A stretch of 64,000 nt of DNA. Source: Mya arenaria. Taxonomy: Eukaryota > Mollusca > Bivalvia > Myida > Myidae. Under the pieces are notes generated by a model. It worked only from the letters and a program-made list of their open reading frames with translations, did not search any database and was not told the origin of the DNA. Shown here piece after piece: positions 1 to 11,443 of the stretch. Position 1 is the stretch's first letter. Each line of letters begins with the position of its first letter. Both the position numbers and the translations under genes were made by a program. Where the stretch lies: positions 26,635,595 through 26,699,594 of the forward strand of contig NC_069125.1 in NCBI RefSeq assembly GCF_026914265.1. Direction: 5' to 3'.

Positions 1-1286
1 CAATGCCTTCAATATAACCACCAAACCCACCTCCACTGGCGTCACAAAAGACGACTGCTTGATCGCTTACAACAGGCGCCTCAATCGTGTTATCGGGCTC
101 TAACTTGCCACAATTTAATCTCTTTATATTTGACTGCCAAAACAACATTTCGTCAAAAGCCACACTACTCACCATGACGGGAGCGTTCCAACTAGCACGA
201 CTTAGCACACATTGATACAGTGACCTTGACCTTAGACGCACAACAGCACTTTGCATTGATATCAACTGACCAATAAGACGTGCGATTAAACTACTGGAGA
301 AGTTGTCTTGCCACTTGCGATTTTTGCAATCAAATCACTCAAAAGATCCAGCATGCTCTCAACACGCTCAATGCTTACAACAAACGTACCTTCTTACGTG
401 TTCCAAACGTAACCAAGCCACGTAATAGACTGACACGGCTTCCAATGACTTTTGTCCTCCGCAATCAAAAACCCAAAACTTACTAGATCTCTATGAAAGA
501 AGTTTGATGCAGAAACTGCATCTTCGTAAGTTGTTGCACCACCTAGACCGTCATCAAGAAATAAAACAATTTTATGGCCTAAACTTCTCCATTTTGTAAT
601 CAGAACTCTCAGTACTTTAGTAAATATGAATCCTGCAGTTGATATCCCGTAAGCAAGGACGTTATAGACGGTGTATTTTCCGTTCCAACAGAATCCTAGA
701 AAAGTTCTATGTTCATGAAAAATCATGATATGGTGATAAGCACTGCGCATGACAAATGCAAACAAGTAATCTCCCTGAAAGAACATTCCTTTAGCAACTG
801 ACTGATCTTCAAAACAACATTTATACTCGAAAAGCTCTGGGTTTATATGGCGACAATCAAGCACTAACCGTGGCTTACCTTTCTTGCCAAATGCAACTGT
901 CAACGGATTTATCACAAAAGGAAATTCGCTACCTCAGATATACAACCATTTTTCAGTAGTGTTTCGATTTCACTGGTCACGAAGGATGCATTGTCTAATG
1001 CATATTTGTTATTATTTAAAAAGACAGATTTAGGAATCTCTCGAAAAGGTATTTGTACCCATCCCTTACGACATCTAAAATATACTCGTTTGCACCCGCT
1101 TCCTTCCAATGTGTATAGCAAAAATTTAACCTACCAACCGGTGAATCAACTAAATTTACTTTTTTCAATTCTCTGAAAAGATTGTGGCTCTGGTGGCAAT
1201 GTTTACAAATAAATGTGTTGAATTTGTCCTCATTGTTTCGTATTTTCTCGGCAAATATGGCATATCTCTGCATGTTGTAACCGTAA

Positions 1287-1290
<4 letters not shown>
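1..1290 (-). pseudogene. DIRS-like retroelement RT/RNase H relic, truncated by the window edge
   Basis: On the minus strand the reading runs from about 1290 to 1 in several frames. Pieces at 1016-1290, 912-1121 and 394-915 follow one another as parts of one reverse transcriptase and need two frame changes. The last contains the polymerase box FLDDG in place of the YxDD of LTR elements, and LVLDCRHINP, both typical of DIRS/tyrosine-recombinase retroelements. It then hits an in-frame stop near 394. After another frame change, positions 1-300 read as the start of the RNase H domain with VVFCDASGGGFGGYI. The upstream part is cut by an (AT)n tract at 1289-1380. No terminal repeat or tyrosine recombinase is visible, so the rest lies left of the window. 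At least one stop and three frame changes make it dead. The DIRS-versus-Ngaro assignment is inference from motifs. Confidence 0.8.

Positions 1291-1380
<90 letters not shown>
1289..1380. repeat. (AT)n microsatellite
   Basis: Uninterrupted AT dinucleotides, about 46 units. The tract sits at the upstream end of the DIRS-like relic and creates spurious Ile/Tyr reading frames on both strands. Confidence 0.97.
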
Positions 1381-1382
<2 letters not shown>

Positions 1383-3146
1383 CTATCTTCCAAATGTCAT
1401 GGTTATTACTCGATTGTACACGTTTCCTGGCCGATGTTTTGTACATTAACCCCCTATTTTGTTTAGTGCAAGCATATTAGCCCCATTTTGGTGACAATGC
1501 AAGTTTACAACCTTCTGCATAATTTTTAGTGTCTCCAACTGTTTATGATGTGCGTGACACTGTCGTCCAGGTGGTTCCAATTTACAAGTGGTCCACAGAG
1601 TAGAATCTATTATATTTTAAGTTAAGTAATCTGTGTATGACTTTATTCTCACACAGCGTTTGTATCTTTATTCTGTCAGGTAAAGATCAGGTTCCACTGT
1701 CGGCACCATACTCCCTGCTATCTTGTAGAGCATCATCAGTCTGATGAATACACGGCGGCTTCGTAGAGCTCTAAGTGTTACAACAATTTCTGCCACACAA
1801 CCTTCTTCCTTTGTCTTGTAGTTGCTTCTGATGAAGTGCTCATAGGCTATGCCAAGATATTTATCAGTTGTTCAATATGACTGAGCTGTCATCAAACTTT
1901 ACAGATGTTGGGTACCTGTGAACTTTGCGAAACAAAATGCACAATTAGTTGTCCTTGGGTCGAGTCCCCATCATTCATGGAACAAGAAGTTCCATTATAT
2001 GTGAGTTTTCAAGTTTATCTTATAGATCGTTGAATTAGAGTAGAATACTCCACGTTGACATAATTTCGCCTTGGCAACATCCTTGTATGACAGTGGACCG
2101 GGTTCAAACACAACCTTGCAAATAAGTGTATGCATTTATCAAAAATTTAAGAAATTTACCACTTATACAGAGTCATCGCAACGTAATGTACAGGGCACCG
2201 TGATGTACATTGTCAAACGCGCCGGCTGTGTCAAGAAATACCGCGTATACTTCTGTGTTTCAAGTATATACAAATACATTGATTATGTAGCTAACAAAGA
2301 GTTGCAAACACGTTAACGTAGCCGAACCGGTGGCATTTCAATGCTCATATTATGTTTGAGAATGCTTTGATTGTTGTCCAATTATGACGAGATGTTAAGG
2401 ATATGCAATGTTGGATTTGACTATCTTCATAATTTAATATAACATATACTGGGCAGTTGCCTAATTCCGGATCAATTCAGGTTTTCATAAGATATTGTCG
2501 GAATTTCTTAACATAAATACATGAAATTTTGACTGAAAAATGTTGGGTCCATTATTAACCGATGTCGAAAAAGAAAAAGAGAAAAGAAAATCCATTTGGT
2601 TATATATATTATTAATTTTTTTTAACGAAATGTGGACATAAACGACGTCCGAAAACATGCATTCAGTGCCTAAATATTCGTTGTTTTTAAAGAGCAAACT
2701 TAACATCATCAAGCCATTATACAACTATTTAAATGTTAGTTAAATGAAAATCATGAAGTATATGTTTTACCTGTATACAAGGTTTGGCCATTTAACATTT
2801 GTCTCTATCAGTGATCCTTTATTTTCATTCGCTATTTTATTTATTTTTAAATCAATTTATACATGTATGCGCCATAACAATTATCATTTGAATGTGTATC
2901 TTTTAAAAAATATTGCTGTCATCGTATCTTATAACTTTTTACTTTTATAAGGACTATGCGTTTGGTTCTTCGTCGCGGAAAAGGTTGCTAGGCCGGAGAA
3001 AGCATGAGTCTCAATCGACAAAAACTGCAGTCCTGAAGGGCACTGTGGGGTGAGATGAGAGAAAGCCAATTGAAATGACTATATGATGCTTTCTACAAAA
3101 CGGATGGACTTAGAATTAATAATGATTCCGTAAAAAAGACCTGGTA
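1381..3146. other. Interval without recognisable gene
   Basis: Both strands were read. Only short frames with no family resemblance, AT-rich sequence and no clear terminal repeats were found. It could hold more of the DIRS-like element's upstream region, but nothing recognisable remains. Confidence 0.6.
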
Positions 3147-3151
3147 ATCAC
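3147..3151. repeat. Target site duplication, left copy (ATCAC)
   Basis: ATCAC directly abuts the left LTR and is repeated exactly at 7441-7445, which fixes the element's borders. Confidence 0.9.
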
Positions 3152-3334
3152 TGTTTTAATGTTTGGTGTTTATGGAATAACAATACAACTTAATTTTGTA
3201 TTCCATTTATTCATCTACATATGTACACCAAGAACGCAGCAAGACAACTGTGTGCCTAGCAGTATAACAGTATAATTTAAATTCTAGAGGTGGGAGTATC
3301 ATATTACTTAAGCTAAACATTAAATATCAGAACA
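3152..3334 (-). repeat. 3' LTR of the Gypsy element
   Basis: 183 bp, starts TGTTTTAATG and ends CAGAACA on the plus strand. It aligns without gaps to 7258-7440 with only a handful of substitutions, so the insertion is not ancient. Confidence 0.93.
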
Positions 3335-3346
3335 TCTCCCTTCTTT
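3335..3346 (-). other. Polypurine tract
   Basis: The minus strand reads AAAGAAGGGAGA immediately before the 3' LTR, the expected plus-strand primer of an LTR element. Confidence 0.85.
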
Positions 3347-3763
3347 AATTTAATTTAAATAATTCTTAAATTTATATATATATATAAACAAATGATCGTG
3401 TGTCATTATTTTTATCAGTTCATATTGTTGCCTAGAAACGTCTGTTCTGTTAATCAACCGCAAAGTTCACAGTGTTAATAAAATTCCATTCACTCAACAA
3501 CACATACATATGATACAATTTTCATCAGAAAACAATAATTGTAATTTCTCCTGCTAAATACAAACAATAGTTTATCAAAACGAATGTGATTATAATTGAA
3601 ACAATACACTTTCACATAGATGTAATCACTAATTGGGTTTAACCTATCTGCCATATCTTGTGATATACACTGGTTTAACAGATTCATTCACGGGCTTGTT
3701 TGGAGAATTTGGCGTGTGAACATTCACGTGGTGACAAATCTTGATTATCAAAGTTCGAGGGTG

Positions 3764-4234
3764 TCACAGGGGGATGGGGGGAGGGGGTTCAGCTTGTGCT
3801 GAATTTTCATTTTCGCTGTTACCCTGAAAGTCAATCTCTGATTTTGAAAGGTGTTTTCTGTTACGGCGATAATAAGCACTATCCTCCGTTTTCACAACAT
3901 ACGAGCGATTATTTTTCTTTTCAGTCACAACAGCTTTACGCCAACGGTTATTAGAGCCCTGAATTGTAGCTGAATCACCTACATTCAGAATTGGCAATTT
4001 TTTAGCATTTCTATCATAAAAGACTTTGTCTTTCTCCTTATGTTCTGCCAATTTAGATCTAACTTTCTGTGGAGAAATATACTGAGGATGTAGTTTCATT
4101 TTCTGAGTTGGCAAAAATGACCTTAATTGCCTTCCCATTAACAATTCTGCAGGGGAGTAGCCAATATTGAGAGGAGTGGACCTGTACTCTATAATGGCAA
4201 TTAAAGGATCTTGCTTTGACCTTTTGGCTTTCAT
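3764..4234 (-). pseudogene. Gypsy integrase C-terminal domain
   Basis: Continues the integrase after a frame change. It contains [20 protein letters not shown], the usual end of the core region, then LNVGDSATIQ and RWRKAVVTEK, an SH3-like C-terminal fold. It ends with a proline run before the polypurine tract region. About 400 bp of non-coding sequence separates it from the 3' LTR. Confidence 0.82.
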
Positions 4235-4900
4235 TAAGATTTGTTTTGCATATTTTTACATAAATTTCTGCAAAGCCATTTCCTGATGGGTGGTTTGGGG
4301 AACTCGTTTTGTGTTTAAAGTCCCACTCATTAGAGAATGTTTGAAATTCTCCTGATGAATAGCATGGCCCATTATCAGATATCACAATTTCTGGAATGCC
4401 AAATTTTGCAAATATGGCTTTCATACGGCTGATAACCGTACTACTTTTCAAGCTCAGCAATTCTTTTATCTCAAAGAAATGTGAGTAGTAATCTACAACA
4501 AGTAGATAATTTTGAGTGTTTATTGAGAACAGATCTGTGGCTACCATTTGCCATGGATATTCTGGGATATCATGAGGTTGCAATGGTTCTTTTGCGTTTG
4601 AGTCTCTACGATCTAAGCATATTGGACAGCTCAAAACTAATCTTTTAATTTCCTCTGAAATTCGAGGCCAAAACATCTCGTGCTCTTTTTAAGCACTAAT
4701 CAATACCAAAATGACCTGCATGAACAATGTCTAAACATGTTTTTCTAAGAGAACTTGGTATAGCAACTTTGTTTCCCTTCAAAATGATTCCTTCAACTAC
4801 CGTCAGTTCATCTCTATGATTCCAGTAGTCAATTATTTCTGACCTACAATTCTTTCTGTTGTTAGGCCAACCTTGTATAATAACTTGTTTTAATGGTACA
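4059..4900 (-). pseudogene. Gypsy integrase: zinc-binding and catalytic core, frameshifted
   Basis: At about 4740-4690 the minus strand reads LDIVHAGHFGID, the HH part of the HHCC zinc finger, followed by an in-frame stop and a frame change. The frame from 4676 begins [11 protein letters not shown] and holds CPIC (the CC part). Then come the core aspartates in MVATDLFS and [11 protein letters not shown], and SGNGFAE with the third acidic residue (usual SNGxAE). After about 4250 the frame diverges, and the true continuation is in the overlapping frame 3764-4234. The integrase would insert cDNA into host DNA. This copy is dead. Confidence 0.87.
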
Positions 4901-4920
4901 AGTTGTGAGTCTTTGTCTGT

Positions 4921-5192
4921 TTATGTCCTAATTTCTGTCATTTTCTGATCACTTATCGGTAAACTAGCCATAACCATATTGACCTGTATGTCAATGTCTT
5001 TAGTCAGACTTGGGCATGTATCAGGTACAGATTTCCTTGATAACGTATCAGGAATAGGTATTTCCTTGCCCGGTCGATATTTGACTTCAATGCCATAACG
5101 CTGCATTTGTAAAAGCATGCGTTGCAGCCTTGGTGGAGCATTATTCAAGTTTTTCTTGAATATCGATATAAGCGGCATATGGTCAGTTTCAA
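4921..5192 (-). pseudogene. Gypsy RNase H C-terminal fragment
   Basis: Begins with [15 protein letters not shown] in the frame of the 85-codon ORF and contains [18 protein letters not shown]. These match the last third of the Gypsy RNase H, with TDH (usual TDHKPL) and the ADxLSR-like end (here PDTLSR). The earlier catalytic Asp and Glu are absent because of the deletion at about 5190. Confidence 0.85.
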
Positions 5193-6026
5193 CTATGACC
5201 TTACGTCAATAAACCCAGTCGGTTTTGTCGGTTGGGGCATGTTGCTTATAGCATGAATCTTGTCTGGCCTTGGTTTGAGTCCATCAGAATTGATCAAATG
5301 GCCAAAGTATTGGATATGTGTCATACCAACTTCCATTTTGTCATCATTCAATATCACGCCTTTCTGTGCACATCGCTCAAGGACTGCCTTAAGATTTCGG
5401 TCACGTTCTTCTTGTGTGCTACCATATACACACAAGTCGTCAACGATTGCAAAGAGGCCGTTTAGACCTTCTAAACATTCGTCAATGGCGCGAATGAATA
5501 CGTCCCCACTAAGCCTAAGTCCATAAGGTAGTCTTTTATATCTATATCTACCCCATATTGTATTGAAGGTTGTCAGATATGATGATTCCTCATCAATGCT
5601 TTTTGCCCAGTAACCTGATCTTGCGTCAAGTTTTGTGAAATATTTTGCCCCACTAAGTAATGGCAATACTTCGTCCAGTGTCCTTGTCGGATAGTGTGGT
5701 CGTAAAATTGCTTTGTTTAAGTCATGTGGATCTAAACAAATTCTTAATTTGTTCCCAGACATTTCTACAATAACTATGGAGTTAACCCAGTCTGTAGTTT
5801 CGTTGACCTTAGCTATGACCCCTAGTTTTTTCATTCGATATAATTCTGTTTTGCATCTGTCTTTCAATGCAACAGAAATTTTAGGTGGCGCGTGAACAAC
5901 AGGCTTTGCATCAGGATTTACCTGAATTTTGCATGCACCAGGGATATTTCCTATTCCCTTCAACACACAAGGGTACTGCTTTAAAATACTTAGCTTTGTC
6001 ATACCATTTGAGCATTGGCTGTTCAC
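5193..6026 (-). pseudogene. Gypsy reverse transcriptase, 3' end joined by deletion to RNase H
   Basis: A 277-codon frame containing the seven-block RT pattern. It includes LRICLDPHDLNKAI, the catalytic aspartate in KYFTKLDARSGYW, RYKRLPYGL, FAIVDDLCVYG (polymerase box IVDD) and QYFGHLI. The thumb ends at NMPQPTKPTG, and within a few codons the sequence continues as the late part of RNase H. The intervening connection domain and the first RNase H carboxylates are therefore missing. Two catalytic regions of RT remain readable, but no complete polyprotein is possible. Confidence 0.88.
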
Positions 6027-6062
6027 ACATGAGTAGCCCGAAATCTATTGATGCGTTTAGGC

Positions 6063-6674
6063 TTAACAGGGGTGTAGAATTTGTTTCGACTGCATGCAAA
6101 TTAATATTTTGAGAATGACCCGTGCTTTTGCTACCACTACAGTGGATGTTAACAATACCTTGTGTTTTAATGGAGAGCCATCGTATGCAAAGATTTTATA
6201 TTTCGAAGGTTTGAGAGCACTTTTTACACCCAAAGATCGAAAAACAGAATAAGGCAAAATGTTTACCTGTGCTCCTGTATCGATTTTGAATTTCACGAGC
6301 TTTTCCTTTGATCCCACAGCAATTTCTACAACCTCTTGCCCACTTGTTACAAACACTTTTTCACAATCACTTTCATTTTGCACTTCATTGATTGATTTGA
6401 TGGCTCTGCAACACACTGCAAAATGGTTGTATTTCTTGCAGATAATGCATTTTTTTCCAAATGCCGGACATTGCCCTTTTCCATGTTGCCCGTTGCATTT
6501 TGCACATCTGTCGCCTGTGTATCTGGAGGGTCCCTTTTTTGGATGAGGTCCCTTTTTGGTCATCCTGGGTTTTGCGCTTCCTGTCCATCGTCTCGATGCG
6601 AACGTACCCGTGCTGGCGGTTGCCCCTTGTGATCTAGGATATACAGCATTTATTGACTGTTCATTGCTGTCCAT
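6063..6674 (-). pseudogene. Gypsy nucleocapsid zinc knuckles and aspartic protease
   Basis: A 203-codon frame. Two zinc-knuckle motifs are visible, CAKCNGQHGKGQC and CIICKKYNHFAVCC, which bind nucleic acid. About 60 residues later comes the retropepsin active site FKIDTGAQVNILP, then AYDGSP and a hydrophobic stretch. The frame ends in unrelated residues near 6063, where the real sequence continues in another frame (MHAVETNSTPLLSLN at about 6099). That indicates a frameshift just after the protease. Confidence 0.85.
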
Positions 6675-6829
6675 TGATTATATGATTATACGCATATGTT
6701 TGTCAAATTTGTATTGTTTTTGTCAATGTAAGCTTTTCTCCCTCTGTTATTAACTTTTCTCTTATTTTGAAGATTTTACACCGAAAACAATTATCATATC
6801 ATCTTTTGAACCATCACCGAATACACAGT

Positions 6830-7213
6830 CTATTGCCAAAGTTTTTTTAATTTTGTAACAAACTGTTCCATTGAATGGTCTCCCTGAAATTCATTTTTGA
6901 ATTTGTATCTGCAAAAGACAGGGTTTGATTTCGGCTGCACGTGAGCTACGAAACTGTCAGCTACATACTGAAGACTCTTTCTTTGTTCTGCCGTTAATGT
7001 CAATGTGTTGAAGATTTCACGGCTTTTTTCCCTTATCCATAAAAGCATATATGTCTCTTTTACTTCTTCGCTTTCTTCTCTCAATGGTCCCGCAAAAATA
7101 AGATCACAATGTTGATGAAGCTTTTTAAATGTTTTTAGGAGATTGCCACTACTCCAATTCATGGAAGGTAATGGAACACCAGTTAACCTTTCCATTGTGT
7201 TTTTTTGGATCAA
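6830..7213 (-). pseudogene. Gypsy gag (capsid part), truncated by a stop
   Basis: A 127-codon frame beginning just inside the 5' LTR/primer site, starting MIQKNTMERLTGVPLP. The helical, charged sequence with ADSFVAHVQPKSN and QFVTKLKKLW fits the capsid region of Ty3/Gypsy gag. Reading stops at 6830. Recognisable gag sequence (EKLITEGEKLTLTK) continues in other frames to about 6680, so at least two lesions separate it from the nucleocapsid frame. Gag would form the particle. This copy cannot make a full-length product. Confidence 0.75.
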
Positions 7214-7240
7214 TTTATCACTATAGTACTAATCCTTATT

Positions 7241-7257
7241 TTATACTTCTGACACCA
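7241..7257 (-). other. Primer-binding site, tRNA-Leu type
   Basis: Directly inside the 5' LTR the minus strand reads TGGTGTCAGAAGTATAA. TGG pairs with the CCA tail, and GTGTCAGAAGT matches the complement of the common animal tRNA-Leu 3' end (ACTTCTGACACCA). The tRNA identity is from general knowledge; the position is seen directly. Confidence 0.8.
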
Positions 7258-7440
7258 TGTTTTAATGTTTGGTGTTTATGGAATAACAATACAACTTAAT
7301 TTTGTATTCCATTTATTCATCTACATATGTACACCAAGAATGCAGCAAGAAAACTGTGTGCCTAGCAGTATAACAGTATAATTTAAACTCTAGAGGCGGG
7401 AGTATCATTTTACTTAAGCTAAACATTAAATATCAGAACA
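7258..7440 (-). repeat. 5' LTR of the Gypsy element
   Basis: 183 bp, the partner of 3152-3334. It lies upstream of gag in the minus reading direction and would contain the promoter. I could not assign a TATA box with confidence. Confidence 0.93.
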
Positions 7441-7445
7441 ATCAC
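7441..7445. repeat. Target site duplication, right copy (ATCAC)
   Basis: Exact match to 3147-3151, directly after the right LTR. Confidence 0.9.
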
Positions 7446-8218
7446 AATACGTCGTATTTCCATAATGTATTCTTTTTTCACAAATGATAACTTTTAAGAG
7501 TAAACTATGAAAATATGATCATACATTTTTGCTGCTTTCATCGAATTTGTTCATCGCATTTTCCTCATGTTCGTCTATTTACATGACATTTTAAAACATT
7601 TATTCAAATTTTCTTAAGAATATCGTTTACTTTCGAATGCCAAGTGTTAGGGAAGTGGCTGAGGAGAACATCATTAAGTTGCAGATATTTTTATTTAATT
7701 TAAAAAGAAAACAAAAGTTTAGCAAAGTCATAATTTAACGAACGTGACTGTATGATTTTATTTATTGACTATAAACTTCGTATTAGAAATTGCTTTACAC
7801 AACACGTTTGCTATTTAAGCTTCCATCATAACTCTTAAACCAACGTGATTATTTAAGTGAAAATGGTTTATGATGTCACTGTCCGTAAAGCTAAAATAAT
7901 TGCTTTTTTCTTTTTGGTGACTCTTTTAACCACAGACATGCTTTATTCATGTAATAAATACTCAGTCGCTTCTGAAGCGAGACATAGTATAAGCCTTAAG
8001 GCTTTCTTCTCAATTCTGTTTACACTATTTTTTGTGCATAATTAACATATTCGTTGTTTATATGCATTACATATTTGGTTTTTGTTAACGTTGATTATGC
8101 TCAAATTTGTTAAACTAAACTAATTGTAAATATTATATCGAAATAAATATTGTTTAAACCAAATACTCAGTCGCATAACCATTTATTTTGTGTAAGTACA
8201 TACTAACAATCTTAATCA
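7446..8218. other. Interval without recognisable feature
   Basis: AT-rich sequence. One short plus-strand frame (7857-8045) has no family resemblance. No terminal repeats seen. Confidence 0.55.
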
Positions 8219-9403
8219 ACAAGAGCTGTCGTAAGACAGCGCGCTCGACTTCGTCGCTTTTACATAGAAGTGAATACAATAATGAAGTATGTGCCTGTCA
8301 AAAGCAATAAAAAATCAAAGTAAAAAGTAAACAGTGACCATAACTCTCGGGGGCCAAAACACAATCTCATGAAAGGTCTCTATAAACTCTTTATATATAC
8401 CAAGTTTGCTCGCAATATGGCGACCCTAACTTAAGTTATTCAATAACAACCATTTTTCTATTTTCTAATAGTAACTTTGACCTTGACCTTGATCATAGGG
8501 GCCTCAAACGCAATCCAAATAAACTCCTATTAACCAAGTTTGGTCACTATATGTCCAACATAGCTAAAATTATTCAATACATAAGGTGGCTTTGACGCTG
8601 CTCTCCCACCAGCCCGCCCGAACAATGACGCAAGTCATTCTAATAACTAATAACTCGTTGAAAATATAAGAATGTGCCAGTCAAAAGAAATAAAAAGAAA
8701 CAATCAAGGGCCAAAATTTGTATTTAGGGTATAAATGAAGTTATGTAACCTTATAGCAGGATGGTCATCATTAAGTGTGCAAAGTATTAAGTCAATTAAA
8801 TGAAGGGTATAGAAGTTTGTTTTTTTATTAAAATACAAACTTGAGTAAAATTTAAACCTGCTCTAAAACTTTAACCTAAGTTCTTAAATCAATCAGGGGT
8901 CATAACTTGTATTAAGGATAATATGGCGTTATGTAACCATTTTGTGTGATGGTCCTGAAAAACTGTGTGAAGTATTAAATCAACTGAATGAAGGGTATAG
9001 AAGTTATTTATAAATATCCAAACCTGCACTAACACTTTAACCTAAGTTTCATAGTCAATCAGGGACCATAATTTGTATAAAGGATAATATGGAGTTATCT
9101 AACCTCATTATATGATGGCCCTGAACAACTGTGTGAAGTATTAAGTAAATTGAATGAAGGGTAATGGAACCAGGGTCCATAACTTGTATAAAGGATAATA
9201 TGGAGTTATATAACCTCATTGTGTGATGGTCCTGAACAATTGTGTGAAGTATTGAAGTATTAAGTCAATTGACAGAAGGGTATTGGGCTTATAAGTGAAA
9301 ATGCCAACTTGTCCTTAAACTTAAACCCGACGCCGACGCGAACACTGGGGGGAGTAGTATAGCCCTCCTTATTCTTCGAATAGTCAAGCTAAAATTGTCA
9401 AGT
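8219..9403. mobile_element. Non-autonomous repeat element with hairpin head and internal tandem units
   Basis: Starts CAAGAGCTGTC with a perfect stem GCTGTC-GTAA-GACAGC at 8225-8240. It has a middle part with TGACCTTGACCTTGA (8471-8490) and about four irregular repeats at 8700-9290. Each repeat contains ATAATTTGTAT, GGATAATATGGAGTTAT, TGGTCCTGAACAACTGTGTGAAGTATTAAGT and AATGAAGGGTA. The end reads GAGTAGTATAGCC..TCGAATAGTC-AGCT. The same unit and end recur at 51290-51665. No coding capacity; borders are approximate. Confidence 0.65.
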
Positions 9404-9771
9404 AAGAGCCGATTTAGGCTATTGTAAACGAAGAAAATATACTTTCGAAGGAACTACAATTCAAAACAAACTGATTATAGGATAAAATGAAATATAATTG
9501 TTTCACTCAAAATATTTTGCTTTGACATCTTACGACAAATGTACATTTAATTGCATCCTCAATGCGATCCATGTTTTTTTTCCGGGTTTTAACGAGTTCT
9601 CTGGGTTAAATTATGGGGAATAAACCTGTCCGAACCCGATGACCCAAATTCAATATTTAACACATAGTACATGTATTTCGTTCTCCGGCTACGGCCAAAA
9701 TCTAAACATAGACATATACATTTACTAAATTTGTTTCAGTACCCGTTCATTTAGAAACTAAATGCCTATTC

Positions 9772-9775
<4 letters not shown>

Positions 9776-9863
<88 letters not shown>
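9776..9863. repeat. (TA)n microsatellite
   Basis: About 44 uninterrupted TA units; source of a spurious minus-strand frame. Confidence 0.96.
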
Positions 9864-9865
<2 letters not shown>

Positions 9866-10780
9866 CCGTTTATAACTCGTCGATATTAGAATAATTGCGT
9901 TTTCTATGTGTTTCATTGCGTAATTACGCAAACACGCAGTATATTCGTACTTAATTAACCGCATAACATATTATGCATATTCCTTACACCGCTAATTTTA
10001 CCAAACTACCTTAAATGCAGAACGCAGTCCGTTGCTATTGGAGCAGATTGATAACTAGGTAATTTAGATGTAAGATAACTAGGTAATTTAGATGTAAATG
10101 TTCATGTAAATAAGGTCGTTGACCACCGCTGTTCTAACAGCGCTGGGGTTGTATCGCGCGCGAATTAATTCGTCAAAAAGTAGAAAATGCTTTGAGGATC
10201 TGCCGATGGTAAATTCCAAACTAGAGGCTAAAAATGTCTGCAGACTTACAGCCTGAGCACGTGAGCAATGCGATTCTTCAAAAAATCCTTTTGGCCGAGT
10301 GGGTAAAATTTCGGTTATTTAATCTTTTCTTGACTGGGGTTGCTTTCCACTAAAACCCTCATATGTTTATACTTTAAATGTGTTTTTTTTTCCTGTAATT
10401 TCGGTATCAAAGAGTAATATAATTCTAATAATTATAAAACAAGAAATGCCGCAATGCGACGAAACCAGCTTTTCAATGATTGACAGAAGAACTTCAGCCT
10501 GTGTTGTGAGAATTATGATTAAGTTGATTTGTTGTGTGTTGTTTGTATGTTTAAGAACATGCCAAATTGGTTAGAGGATATACACAAAAGACAGAAAGCA
10601 TGCCTAAGAGTGGAAATACATATTAAAGGGAAAGGTTAGTCAATTAATAAAGATGATAATGTTACTTTGTCATGGCACATATAGATATTGTTATCATAGG
10701 TGAGTTTAGTAAATCATCAAACTCTGTTGCTGGAAAACGATTTTAAAGGAACTTGTTCACAAACTCTTCCTACAGAACAA
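9864..10780. other. Interval without gene; short direct repeat
   Basis: The only structure seen is a 24-bp unit GATAACTAGGTAATTTAGATGTAA repeated twice in tandem at about 10050-10098. No coding evidence. Confidence 0.5.
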
Positions 10781-10784
10781 GTTG

Positions 10785-11215
10785 GGTCGAGAGGTGTCAA
10801 CCCTTACTGAAATTATTCAGTTTCATAGGTGAGTTTGACTCCGCCCGTACCAAGCTTGGTCAAGATATGTAAACCCTGACTAAAGTTATTCATTTTCAAC
10901 CATTCATCTATTTTAAATAACAGTGACCTTGACCTTGACCCTATAGAAGCCCTCGGGTTATATGGCCTTAGTCATTCAAGGGTTATTACCCTTTAACTAT
11001 AGAAATTACATAACATTTGCCTCGTCCGCTCAATTTTATTCAAATTTGATAACCAGCCATATTGCTGTAGCCACTCAATATGCACTTAAGTTATGGAAAT
11101 TGCCTTAAATCGGTCTTGTCCGCTTAATCACTTTTGAAAACATACTGGACGCGCACGCCCGCCTGTACGCCGCAGGTTTAGCTATAACACGTTGGGGTTC
11201 TTTTTTAAACAAATT
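10785..11215. repeat. Dispersed repeat with TGACCTTGACCTTGACC
   Basis: Contains AGTTGGGTCGAGAGGTGTCAACC, GTACCAAGCTTGGTCAAGATATG and, at 10924, TGACCTTGACCTTGACC. It shares wording with 8395-8500 of the hairpin-headed element, so it is probably a relative without the tandem units. Confidence 0.5.
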
Positions 11216-11443
11216 TGTGTATACACATGAACAAGGGATGTGACCAAGATCTATTAATCTTGATAGGTACACAACTTCACATAAATCCCATCTTTGTTAC
11301 ACGTTTCATTCAATTTCTTCGTATAGTTTTTGAAAGTGTCTGAACGAAGTTTGCATAATTAAAAGTTTTAAATCTTACAAGGTGCAAAGCTTCACATTAC
11401 AACTTATGTATGTTCAAGTATCTGGACAAAGTTATCATTATCA

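Larger units (their letters stand above)
3152..7440 (-). mobile_element. Ty3/Gypsy LTR retrotransposon, complete ends, defective interior
   Basis: A 4,289-bp element read on the minus strand. It has two 183-bp LTRs (3152-3334 and 7258-7440) beginning TG and ending CA, flanked by an identical 5-bp duplication ATCAC (3147-3151 and 7441-7445). A primer-binding site follows the 5' LTR and a polypurine tract precedes the 3' LTR. The order gag, zinc knuckles, protease, RT, RNase H, integrase is the Gypsy order. The coding region is broken by several frameshifts and stops, and by a deletion joining the RT end to the last part of RNase H. LTR size, 5-bp duplication and tRNA-Leu type primer resemble Steamer-like elements of bivalves (from memory). 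Membership is inference. The ends could still be mobilised in trans. Confidence 0.93.

Noticed and set aside
1016..1480. Long Ile/Tyr-repeat reading frames on both strands
   Set aside because: They are translations of the (AT)n tract; only the non-repeat end at 1016-1290 (minus) has DIRS-like content.
5232..6632. Several plus-strand frames inside the Gypsy region
   Set aside because: Antisense shadows of the RT and nucleocapsid/protease frames.
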